In this document: positions 11,701 to 17,021 of the stretch, piece by piece
How positions within the stretch are numbered: position 1 is the first letter of the stretch
Layout of the letters: every line of letters starts with the position of its first letter
From: JBGTCY01 sp041748615
Lineage (GTDB): Bacteria > Bacteroidota > Bacteroidia > Chitinophagales > CAIOSU01
Assembly: GCA_041748615.1 (NCBI GenBank)
Contig: JBGTCY010000099.1
Coordinates: forward strand, 1-21,165
Direction of reading: 5' to 3'
Length of the DNA: 21,165 nt
Notes under the pieces: model-generated
What the model was told of the DNA's origin: nothing
Database searches by the model: none
The model's input: only the letters and a program-made list of their open reading frames with translations
Program-made: the position numbers and the translations under genes

Positions 11701-12941
11701 GGTGAAACGCTTTCAGCGCCACTTGCGCTTGTAACCGTAAATCCTGCCAGCGGAGTAAACATGCCAATAGTTACGTAGTCGCCATTTGTGATACTCAGTC
11801 CTGTGGCTTCATATAAACCGCTGTTCAGCGTGAGCGGGTAGCGCGTGGCATTGTTTTCAAAATCGCCATCGCTGCTTACGAGCAAGCAATATTGCGTGAA
11901 GCCCGCAGGTTTTGACGGAAGCAAAGCCGTATCAATGCTCATGGTAACCGTTCCGACCGAGCCGGTCATACCCATGCGCCATTCGCGCGCAACACGCTGC
12001 GTGAAATCATCGGGCGTATCATCGGATGTCCATGAAACAATTGCAGCGTCATCATGTCCGAAAAGCAGATAATCGCCATCGCCCAATGAAGAAGGCGAAC
12101 TGACTTGCAGTATCCGTGCCGAACGGGCTGAAGTGTGTTGATTGGAAACATCCACCCTGCCGATACCTGCAACATCATGGTGATGCGTTGCTTTGTATGA
12201 ATAAAAATCATTTTCAATCGTCAGTCCGTATTTCGCTCCGAGGTAATTTTCAATGATAATCCGTTGTGCGCTGTTGAGGAGGGTGTTGAAAAAAACCGCT
12301 TCCGCCATGTTTCCGTTGAGGCGCCTGTTGTTGCCGGCATTGTTGGAGCCGATGCGCGTAGTGCCGCCAATGGCGCGCTGCGTGTAGTCAAGTCCCGATT
12401 GCGTTTCTTCCCCGTTGACAAAAACGGATGCCCCGGAATTATCCAAATGCCAGTTGACGATTTGCGTAAAGGCGTTGGTGTTTTCATCACCGCGCGCAGT
12501 ACCGTCATGGTAGGCTCTCTCATTATTTCTACCGCGATGCGGCAGGATGAGCGTACCTGTTTGTGAGTCAAATAAAAATTGCCGGTTGGTCGTGCTCGTG
12601 CTGTTGTAAACAATAAATATCGAGTAGTTGCTTTCGGCATTGGTCAGGTCCAACTGCATATTGTGGTTGGAGCCATCAAAAGTGACGGTGGGCTTGCCAT
12701 TAAAATCGGCATTGGAAAGTACATAGACAGGTCTGTTACCAGCCGTACCTTGTGAAGCGTCATTGCTATTGCCGGAGGCGTCATCCCAGGCAGCTACTGC
12801 TGCACCGTTTGCCAGGTTCAGATTATCTGCTCTGAGCCATAAAATATTATTGGAATTGTTTCCTACTCCGCCCGGACCGGTTTGAGAAAAACACAACATG
12901 GACTGGAGAATTACCAGGAGGGTAATGGTAAGTCTGCTCAT
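5697..12941 (-). CDS. Giant T9SS-secreted LamG-like/Calx-beta surface protein, three-unit paralogue
   Basis: 2414-aa predicted secreted protein. Residues 1-20 are a signal peptide (LLVILQSMLCFSQ^TGPGGVG). TGPGGVG recurs at T21, T740 and T1458, defining two full units of 719 and 718 residues and a truncated third. Each full unit has a LamG-like domain (~220 aa), a companion domain (GHDxA, REWR, SSDGDF; to ~400) and three Calx-beta domains: ~398-510, 511-625, 626-737 in unit 1 and ~1118-1228, 1229-1343, 1344-1455 in unit 2. The third LamG-like/companion unit (~1458-1836) leads into a beta-rich region (~1837-2226), an Fn3-like domain (~2229-2328; FFTVERS, YYRLKQTDFDG) and a T9SS type A sorting domain (~2329-2414; VPNP). 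Family knowledge suggests Ca2+-stabilised rod-like exposure on the outer surface; the ligand is unknown. Upstream is a 566-bp divergent intergenic region. The adjacent 1710-aa paralogue has one unit fewer. Confidence 0.88.
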   Translation of the reverse strand: MSRLTITLLVILQSMLCFSQTGPGGVGNNSNNILWLRADNLNLANGAAVAAWDDASGNSNDASQGTAGNRPVYVLSNADFNGKPTVTFDGSNHNMQLDLTNAESNYSIFIVYNSTSTTNRQFLFDSQTGTLILPHRGRNNERAYHDGTARGDENTNAFTQIVNWHLDNSGASVFVNGEETQSGLDYTQRAIGGTTRIGSNNAGNNRRLNGNMAEAVFFNTLLNSAQRIIIENYLGAKYGLTIENDFYSYKATHHHDVAGIGRVDVSNQHTSARSARILQVSSPSSLGDGDYLLFGHDDAAIVSWTSDDTPDDFTQRVAREWRMGMTGSVGTVTMSIDTALLPSKPAGFTQYCLLVSSDGDFENNATRYPLTLNSGLYEATGLSITNGDYVTIGMFTPLAGFTVTSASGAESVSPVTVGIEINQAMTHDVTVDYEVTGGTATGGGVDFTLANGTATITAGNTSTSFDIIIIDDELEEDDETIIITLRNPSNGIVLNADTVYTYTILDNDNARKIEFSTTAASGLESVSPVIVTIRTNQVDITDTISVDYTVTGGTATSGGVDYTLANGTAKIPPGDTTTTFSITIINDALNEHDETIIISLTNASENANVGDSNTFTYTILDNDTLPQAGFVLTASSGLESVANPVITVQLSTVSGRDVTVTCNATGGSAIPNTDFTISNTTVTIPEGELSANIELTIIDNQEIQVNRTIMFTLSSTTHATLTSNIVHTYTIIDDDNLGSTGPGGVGDAASNILWLKADALNLANGSAIATWTDASGNDHDATQGTAAQRPIFTLANADFNDMPTVTFDGSDDNMILSMTQDAGNYQFFVVYKSTSTTNRQYLFDTQTGTLILPHRGQNNERAYHDGTARGDQNTSATTQIVGWQLDNTGSSVFINGLETQSDLTYVQRAIGGNTRIGSNNAGGNRRFNGNIAEMIFFNKTLNTAQRKIIENYLGAKYGLAIDTSLYSYGSTHYYEIGGIGSDGLPNVHSAAKAGILGIENPSSLNTNDYLLFGHNGASAAAWSTDDTPDDFTQRIAREWRMSMTGNVGTITINVDTTLLSAKPAGFTQYCLLVSSDGDFENNATRYPLSLNNSSYEADEINIAHGNYVTVGVFKPLVAFSATSASGLESVSPVTVTIDLEMEMSHDVSVDYEVTGGTATGGGVDYTLANGTATITAGNTSTSFEIIIIDDDLEEPDETIIITLRNPSSGIDIDADSVFTYTIFDNDSPRKIEFQTTSASGDESVSPVIVTIRINEVDISDTTSVNYSVTGGTATGGGVDYTLANGTAKISPGDTTTTFSIIIINDALNEADETIIISLSNASANANIGDNNVFTYTILDNDPMPQVGFELAVSSGSESQANPVINIELSAASGRNVTVYCNVTGGTGVQGVDYTYGTVIRTIPAGQTIATVELTVLDNQIIEPNRTVRFTLSNPTHASLTTDTVHIYTILDDDNLGSTGPGGVGDALSNILWLKADDLTLNNGDPVATWHDASGNGHNATQGTAAQRPVFLNSNTNLNNMPSVTFDGGDDNLIFSFTNDVSNYNMFVVYHNTNVTNRQYLFDTETGRITLPHRGGTNEGAFHDGAVRGAEITGTTPRIVGWQLDNTGSSIFINGVETQSGLDYTQRAIGGNTRLGSNNNGGNRRFNGNIAEVIFYNKTLNSVQRKMVENYLSAKYGIAVEEEIYIYNATHGNEVAGIGSEGASDVHTAAASGIITVSNSGGLGTGEYLTFGHDGASVAAWQTDNVPNVEVQRIEREWRFDMTGDVGTITISVDTTTLPAKNGNYQGLVVLVSSDGDFETNVSYYPFEHVEDDIFRAELVTIPDGAYVTIGAARFLNKYTGNFSDTTNWYAGVVPGSLQSPIVMTNTTLTLDADATVGSITVSSGATLNLGTRTLTIDEGTITNYGTINTQSGTIHYAANGSQTVAGMGYYHLSMSGSGDKTLNNHSVITGNLNIQAGTLDVSASNYDITLSGNWNNTGGAFNPRNGRVIFNGTTQQTITSNERNFYNLTINKPSSQITLSGNLILENELVLTQGIITTGNDTVMITNPSGNALTTFGSASFINGQMVRYIDVNEDTYSFPIGNGTAATNYFLAEIDNDSLEDVTYLYTRFRPLDNHDDSELAVFDTTLVYNSIADEGVWVLEPDQQPTGGAYNIKLFIANISDLEDNLFAVLKRPVNSTSGADWSTGNGQLNPKDGEGRLLADGYALRNNLTDFSEFGAGRGDENGFGLPIELLSFSAIPDEEKVRLEWITATEINNHFFTVERSQNGLDFEPLSVFEGAGNSSETNYYSTVDRRPFKGTSYYRLKQTDFDGTFTFSRIVSVFLDIMNPNFYIVPNPVTDGEFKLHFSNTPAASLNGNVSIYDMTGKMTFRQDISTGDEISNYFKLPENMNGGFYVIKILLEDGTMLNQKLMVN
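7434..8570 (-). repeat. Unit 3, truncated (LamG-like + companion, no Calx-beta)
   Basis: Residues ~1458-1836. It starts with TGPGGVG like units 1 and 2 but passes directly from the companion domain (YVTIGAARFLN) into the C-terminal beta-rich region, with no Calx-beta triplet. The terminal unit of the 1710-aa paralogue ends the same way (YLAVGSARYLN). Confidence 0.8.
8571..10724 (-). repeat. Unit 2 of the ~718-aa intragenic tandem repeat
   Basis: From TGPGGVG at residue 740 to just before TGPGGVG at residue 1458, 2154 bp and in phase with unit 1. The second half of its LamG-like domain resembles unit 3 (IVGWQLDNTGSS, RRFNGNIAE, NKTLN), whereas its companion and Calx-beta 4-6 follow unit 1. 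It therefore looks like a mosaic. Confidence 0.85.
9679..9710 (-). repeat. 32-bp exact repeat, copy in unit 2
   Basis: Identical over 32 bases to 11833-11864, with an offset of exactly 2154 bp, the unit period. It encodes part of the ENNATRYPL stretch of the companion domain. Similarity continues with scattered mismatches on both sides. Confidence 0.9.
10725..12881 (-). repeat. Unit 1 of the ~718-aa intragenic tandem repeat
   Basis: From TGPGGVG at residue 21 to just before TGPGGVG at residue 740, 2157 bp. It contains LamG-like, companion and Calx-beta 1-3 domains. Its companion and Calx-beta parts are nearly identical in protein to unit 2, for example DDTPDDFTQR, then KPAGFTQYCLLVSSDGDF. 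The LamG-to-companion junction reads GRVDVSNQHT, as in the first unit of the 1710-aa protein. Confidence 0.85.
11833..11864 (-). repeat. 32-bp exact repeat, copy in unit 1
   Basis: Partner of the identical 32-base stretch at 9679-9710. Such an exact stretch, within a longer region of high DNA identity, points to recent duplication or gene conversion between units 1 and 2. Confidence 0.9.
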
Positions 12942-12962
12942 AATTCGTAGTATGTTAATGCG

Positions 12963-12983
12963 AAAAAATACTGATACAGTATC
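12963..12983 (-). promoter_or_regulatory. Leader hairpin with T-run upstream of the 2414-aa gene
   Basis: Read on the minus strand, ATACTG-TAT-CAGTAT (12982-12968) forms a 6-bp stem with a 3-nt loop, directly followed by a T-run ending at 12963, about 21 bp before the start codon. The same bases also make the odd palindrome GATAC-A-GTATC (12973-12983). This could be an operator or a weak leader terminator/attenuator. The stem is short and AT-rich, so chance is possible. Confidence 0.3.
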
Positions 12984-13032
12984 TATACGCAGTATAACTT
13001 AGGCAGGTTACAAAAAAATACTTATAAATTCA

Positions 13033-13046
13033 ATCTATATATAGAT
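13033..13046. repeat. 14-bp perfect palindrome
   Basis: ATCTATATATAGAT is a perfect even palindrome ~90-100 bp upstream of the 2414-aa gene start. It could be a dimeric regulator site, but its AT-only core makes chance occurrence plausible. Confidence 0.35.
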
Positions 13047-13087
13047 ATTCTATCATCAAATAAAAAGGTTGAATTTCTAAAAAAGGG

Positions 13088-13107
13088 CATAAGTTAAAGA
13101 ACTTATG
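13088..13107. repeat. Perfect 8-bp-stem hairpin in the divergent region
   Basis: CATAAGTT-AAAG-AACTTATG. On the minus strand it is followed by CCC and a T-run (from 13084 downward), giving a terminator-like outline, but no minus-strand gene is known upstream of it. It may mark the end of an antisense or small RNA, or be an operator. Unassigned. Confidence 0.4.
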
Positions 13108-13507
13108 GGCGGTCTGTCAATTATTCAGATTTGATTTTTACTACACTATCAGTTTTGGGAGTGAATGTTGAGTTTTATTTGGCAAAGGGAGTTTCCTTCG
13201 TTAAAGGGGTGTTGACCGATTCAAGTGCAAATAAGTTTCCCTCATAAATTTAAACATCCGGTACTGATTGACGTCCACAATTCACTGTTTAATTTATTTT
13301 CATACTATTTAAGACTATTAACTTACTAATTCCTGCTTAAGCCGGGGAGCATGGGATTCCTGCTATTTATTAAGATTTAGCCCTGAACTGCTCATATTAG
13401 TGTGTGAATATTGATTATTTAAAAAATCAACCACTTATCCAAAAAGACTTCTGAAAACTCCTCACTTTTGATATAACTTAGCCGACTCATTTTAATCGTC
13501 CATCATC

Positions 13508-14044
13508 ATGATTTTATCGGATAAAGAAATCCTCAAAGAAATTGAAAATGAAAACATCCTGATTGAGCCGTTTCGGCTGGATTGTCTCGGCAGCAATTCT
13601 TATGATGTGCATTTGGGAAAATACCTTTCGGTCTATAAACACCACACGCTGGACGCGCGCGCTCACAATGAAATCATTGAAGTGGCGATTCCGGACGAAG
13701 GATTCGTCATACAACCCGGCACGCTGTATCTGGGCGTGACGGAAGAATACACCGAATCACACAAACATGTTCCTTTCTTAGAAGGCAAATCCAGTCTCGG
13801 AAGATTGGGCATCAATATTCACGCGACTGCCGGTAAAGGCGATGTCGGATTTTGCAACACCTGGACGCTCGAAATTTCCTGCATCCATCCCGTGAGAGTT
13901 TATCCGGGAATGCCGATTGGGCAGTTGATTTATTTTGCCGTGAAAGGCGATGTGGAAACACCCTACAACAAAAAGCGCAACGCCAAATACAACAAGCGCA
14001 CGCTGAAGCCGGTTGAAAGCATGATGTGGAAGAATAATTTTTAA
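13508..14044 (+). CDS. dcd: dCTP deaminase
   Basis: 178-aa cytoplasmic enzyme of pyrimidine deoxynucleotide metabolism: dCTP + H2O gives dUTP + NH3, feeding dTMP synthesis. The trimeric dCTP deaminase/dUTPase fold is recognisable. GKSSLGRLG at ~93-101 is the phosphate-binding motif, and HATAGKGDVGF (~105-115) leads to TLEI with the likely catalytic Glu at 122. PGMPIGQLIYF (~133-143) and a YN-containing C-terminal tail follow. Length is close to family members (about 180-195 aa). The motifs (KSSLGRLG, TAGxxDxGF, TLE) look more like the Mycobacterium-type bifunctional dCTP deaminase-dUTPase than the E. coli enzyme (TAHRIDPGW), so bifunctionality is possible but unproven. The ATG at 13508 gives the expected N-terminus (MILSDKEI). 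It is the first gene of a + strand block; ppc starts 177 bp downstream. Confidence 0.93.
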   Translation: MILSDKEILKEIENENILIEPFRLDCLGSNSYDVHLGKYLSVYKHHTLDARAHNEIIEVAIPDEGFVIQPGTLYLGVTEEYTESHKHVPFLEGKSSLGRLGINIHATAGKGDVGFCNTWTLEISCIHPVRVYPGMPIGQLIYFAVKGDVETPYNKKRNAKYNKRTLKPVESMMWKNNF

Positions 14045-14087
14045 AACTACCGTCCACACGAGTTTAGGAAAAAATGTATTTGTGTTG

Positions 14088-14203
14088 TCATGGCGAGTCA
14101 TTGGCTATTACGCCCTTCGACTTCGCTCAGGTTGACCACGCATTGATACATGGAGAGCATTTTGTCCCCGCTCCCCCACTCTTCCGCGGTCAACCCCGCG
14201 AAG
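14088..14203. repeat. Candidate REP-like dispersed element between dcd and ppc
   Basis: The spacer contains TGTCATGGCGAGTCATTGGC at 14088-14107, then CCCTTCGACTTCGCTCAGG at 14113-14131 followed by TTGACC. It ends in a GC-rich imperfect hairpin: CTTC-c-GCGG (14181-14189) with CCGCGAAG (14196-14203), one bulged C and a 6-nt loop. From memory, strings of the type 'CCCTTCGACTTCGCTCAGG-TGAC' and 'GTCAT-GCGAG' recur as intergenic repeats in many Bacteroidota genomes. Its base composition differs from the AT-rich spacers elsewhere in the window. Only one copy is visible here, so repetition in the genome is inferred. Confidence 0.5.
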
Positions 14204-14221
14204 AATGTTATCTTAGTGTTT

Positions 14222-16771
14222 ATGCGCAAGGTTGATTTATTTGACGAATTGGTTTACACCAAATTCATTCTCTACAAAAGTCTTTTTTCCAATCTTCCCT
14301 ATGATGACATCCGGGAAATCGCCACCTATCTGCCGGTGTTCAGAAAGGCTTGCGGAGAGGGACTTGCAAAAGGAAAAAGCCCCGCGCTCATTGTTGAAAA
14401 ATTTTTCAAAGAACATCAAAGCGGCATTGCACAGCGACCGAAAGAAAACCTGCTGTTCAAATTCATCCAGTTTATTGAACGGCAAATCGTGTTGTTTGAC
14501 GCGCTGGAAGATGCCGCGTTCATGCACTTTCACGATGAGAGCGGCAAGGGAACGCTGAATGAATTATTCACCATGGCGGCTTCGCATCAGAAAGAAAAAG
14601 TCTTGTCCGCTGAGTTGAAAAAATTCAGGCTGAAACTCGTGCTGACGGCTCACCCGACTCAGTTTTATACCGAACAAACGCTCGCCATCATCACCGACCT
14701 GACCGAACTGTTCAAGGTAAACGACATTCCTCAAATCAACCGGCTGCTGCTGCAACTTTCAAAAACTCCGTTTTTCAAAAAAGACAAACCCACCCCCTTC
14801 CAGGAAGCCGAGCGCTTGACATGGTATTTGAGGAATATATTTTATGACGCCATCCCGAAATTGCAAGAACGGATTTCAACCTACATCGAAACACAGGAAA
14901 ATAAAATCGTGGATATTCATCCAGTACAAATCGGATTTTGGCCCGGAGGCGACCGTGACGGAAATCCGTATGTCACGCACCAAACCACGTTGCAAACCGC
15001 AACATTGCTCCGCATTTCAATTCTGAAAAGCTACCGGCAGGATGTCAGAAAACTCAGGCGGCAACTGACGTTTCGCAAAGTGGATGAACTGATTGAAAAT
15101 ATTTTTGAAAAACTAAACGCCACGATTCATCATCCGGAAGAGAAAAACCGGTTTCGTCAGCCTGAAGAATTGTGCGAAGCGTTGGAAGAAATCCTGAACA
15201 TCCTGCTCAATGAATCAGAGGGAATTTACGCGAACGAGGTGAAAGCGCTGCTGACAAAAATAAAACTCTTCGGCTTTCATTTCGTGAGTATGGATATCCG
15301 GCAAAACAGCGGGATGCACGAAACGGCAGTACTCGATTTGCTGAATACCATCCGTCTTGCGAAAGATTACCAAAGCGCGAATATCAATCAGCGGCTGAAA
15401 ATATTATCAAACGCTGTGATTGAAGATTTCAGCGACATTTCAGCAACCACTACAGAAGTTTTAGAAACATTGCGCTGCATCCGCACCATTCAAAAGCAAA
15501 ATGGAGAAGCCGCGCTGCACCGGTATATCATCAGCAACTGCAGCGATATTTCCGACCTCGCGGAAGTCACTTTTCTGTTTCGCGCTGCCGGATTTAAATC
15601 ATCATTGCCGGTTGATATTGTTCCGCTGTTTGAAACCATTGATGACCTGCAACGCGCCAGCGCGACCATGCGCCTGTTGTATTCAGACAAAACATACCGC
15701 GCGCATCTCAAGTCAAGAGGCAACCGTCAAACCGTGATGCTCGGATTTTCTGACGGCACCAAAGATGGCGGCTATCTCACCGCAAACTGGAGCATCTACA
15801 AAGCCAAACAAGCCATCACCAACGTGTCGAAAACTGCCGGAATTCATGTCGCGTTTTTTGACGGCAGAGGCGGACCTGCTGCCCGCGGTGGCGGCAAAGC
15901 GCACCTCTTTTACGCCTCAATGGATGACACGATTGCCATGGATGAAATTCAACTCACCATCCAGGGACAAACCATCAGCGCCAATTTCGGCATCCCTCCT
16001 GCCGCCATTTCCAATATGGAACAACTGCTGCATGGTGGCATTGCGGGTAAATTATTTTTTTCCAAAAAAAATAAACTCAGTAAAAAACAATTCGTGCTGC
16101 TGGAAGAACTTTCAGCAATCAGTTTCGCGGAATATGTGCAATTAAAAAACAACAAACTTTTCCTGAGTTATCTTGAAAAATTCACCCCGATAAAATATCT
16201 GGGCAGCGCTAATATCGCCAGCAGACCTACTTCCAGAAATGAAGGCAAACTGCGTTATGAAGATTTGCGCGCCATCACGTTTGTCGGAGCGTGGTATCAA
16301 ATCAAACAAAACGTGCCCGGTTTTTACGGACTCGGCACCGCGTTAAAAAAAATAGCAGCGCAAGGTAGAATTGAGGAAGTGAAATCACTTTATGAAAAGT
16401 CCTTATTTTTCAAGGCGCTGATTGACAACAGTATGATGGCGCTGACGAAAACCAATTTCAACCTGACTCAATATCTCCAAGAAGATAAAGTCTATGGAAA
16501 ACTGTGGAGTAAAATTCATGATGAATATGACGACTGCCTGCGACTGCTCCCGGAAATCACGGGGATGAAGAGTCTGATGGAACATGATTCCGTCAGCCAC
16601 AAGTCTATCACCATCCGTGAAGAACTTGTAGTGCCGCTGGCGGTCATTCAGCAATTCGCGCTTCAGCAACTCAACCGGACTGAAATCCGTGAAAGTCAAA
16701 AATCACTTTTTGAAAAAATAATCATCCGCACGCTATATGGGATGACGAATGCGGGGAGGAATTCGGTCTGA
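14222..16771 (+). CDS. ppc: Phosphoenolpyruvate carboxylase
   Basis: 849-aa anaplerotic enzyme converting PEP and bicarbonate to oxaloacetate and phosphate, replenishing the TCA cycle. Motifs numbered from the chosen start: LTAHPTQ at 141-147 (catalytic His144), GGDRDGNP at 242-249, FSDGTKDGG beginning ~509, FFDGRGGPAARGGG at 545-558 (the mobile-loop HGRGG equivalent), QGQTISANFG just after, GSANIASRP, and a C-terminal NAGRNSV in place of the E. coli MRNTG. TAHPTQ and FSDGTKDGG match the Bacteroidota-type branch as I recall it. The frame extends upstream to an ATG at 14150, but those 24 residues resemble no PEPC N-terminus and are encoded in the REP-like spacer. The ATG at 14222 (MRKVDLFDELVYTKF) is therefore preferred. 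Full-length, no frameshift seen. Confidence 0.95.
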   Translation: MRKVDLFDELVYTKFILYKSLFSNLPYDDIREIATYLPVFRKACGEGLAKGKSPALIVEKFFKEHQSGIAQRPKENLLFKFIQFIERQIVLFDALEDAAFMHFHDESGKGTLNELFTMAASHQKEKVLSAELKKFRLKLVLTAHPTQFYTEQTLAIITDLTELFKVNDIPQINRLLLQLSKTPFFKKDKPTPFQEAERLTWYLRNIFYDAIPKLQERISTYIETQENKIVDIHPVQIGFWPGGDRDGNPYVTHQTTLQTATLLRISILKSYRQDVRKLRRQLTFRKVDELIENIFEKLNATIHHPEEKNRFRQPEELCEALEEILNILLNESEGIYANEVKALLTKIKLFGFHFVSMDIRQNSGMHETAVLDLLNTIRLAKDYQSANINQRLKILSNAVIEDFSDISATTTEVLETLRCIRTIQKQNGEAALHRYIISNCSDISDLAEVTFLFRAAGFKSSLPVDIVPLFETIDDLQRASATMRLLYSDKTYRAHLKSRGNRQTVMLGFSDGTKDGGYLTANWSIYKAKQAITNVSKTAGIHVAFFDGRGGPAARGGGKAHLFYASMDDTIAMDEIQLTIQGQTISANFGIPPAAISNMEQLLHGGIAGKLFFSKKNKLSKKQFVLLEELSAISFAEYVQLKNNKLFLSYLEKFTPIKYLGSANIASRPTSRNEGKLRYEDLRAITFVGAWYQIKQNVPGFYGLGTALKKIAAQGRIEEVKSLYEKSLFFKALIDNSMMALTKTNFNLTQYLQEDKVYGKLWSKIHDEYDDCLRLLPEITGMKSLMEHDSVSHKSITIREELVVPLAVIQQFALQQLNRTEIRESQKSLFEKIIIRTLYGMTNAGRNSV

Positions 16772-17021
16772 GAGGTTACAAAATAACTCGCTAAAAAGTT
16801 GTCGTTTATAAGCACCAAAAAACAATTCAAAAAAAACAAATAATACTCAATTCTAAAAATTCAATATACAAATCAAATTCAGACACGCTGTTATGTTGGT
16901 TTGAAGTTTTTATTTGTTATTAGATTTTATGATTTGTAATTTCAACCAGTTAATATACCGAGAGGGGACTATGATAACAGTCACTTTACATTCCTGAGCA
17001 TCTTCATAATTTCACCGGCTG
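16772..17021. other. AT-rich spacer between ppc and the BrkB/YihY gene
   Basis: 250 bp without an ORF. It likely carries the promoter for the downstream membrane protein. CTGTTAT (16888-16894) is complementary to ATAACAG (16974-16980) and encloses a partly complementary GGTTtGAA / TTCAACC pair, so a long leader fold is conceivable. No confident terminator for ppc was found. Confidence 0.4.

Larger units (their letters stand above)
12942..13507. other. 566-bp divergent intergenic region without a recognisable gene
   Basis: AT-rich region between the divergently transcribed 2414-aa surface protein gene and dcd. I see no ORF, tRNA or known riboswitch. It presumably holds the promoters for both directions, but I could not place a convincing Bacteroidota -33/-7 pair. 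Visible structure: overlapping palindromes at 12968-12983, a 14-bp palindrome at 13033-13046, an 8-bp-stem hairpin at 13088-13107, and the 10-mer TATAACTTAG at both 12993-13002 and 13472-13481 in the same orientation. Confidence 0.5.

Noticed and set aside
12221..12640. 139-aa minus-strand ORF in another frame of the 2414-aa gene, and similar shadows at 9182-9508 and 10305-10658
   Set aside because: They lie within the coding frame of the large protein, repeat at the unit period because the DNA does, and contain no family motifs.
7434..12881. Possible CRISPR or short satellite array
   Set aside because: The periodicity is ~2.15 kb and protein-coding; there are no short identical repeats with unique spacers.
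12993..13481. TATAACTTAG repeated at 12993-13002 and 13472-13481 as paired promoter elements
   Set aside because: Same orientation although the flanking genes diverge, and a 10-mer this AT-rich can recur by chance; it does not match the Bacteroidota TAnnTTTG -7 element.
14150..14221. Upstream ATG that would extend PEP carboxylase by 24 residues
   Set aside because: The extra residues (ESILSPLPHSS...) resemble no PEPC N-terminus and are encoded by the REP-like spacer; the ATG at 14222 gives the family-like start.
15765..16145. 126-aa plus-strand ORF inside ppc
   Set aside because: Out-of-frame shadow over the most conserved PEPC motifs; no independent evidence of coding.
16888..16980. Riboswitch or structured leader before the BrkB/YihY gene
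   Set aside because: Only a 7-bp outer pair and an imperfect inner pair are visible; no known riboswitch core motif is recognised and the AT-rich context makes chance pairing likely.
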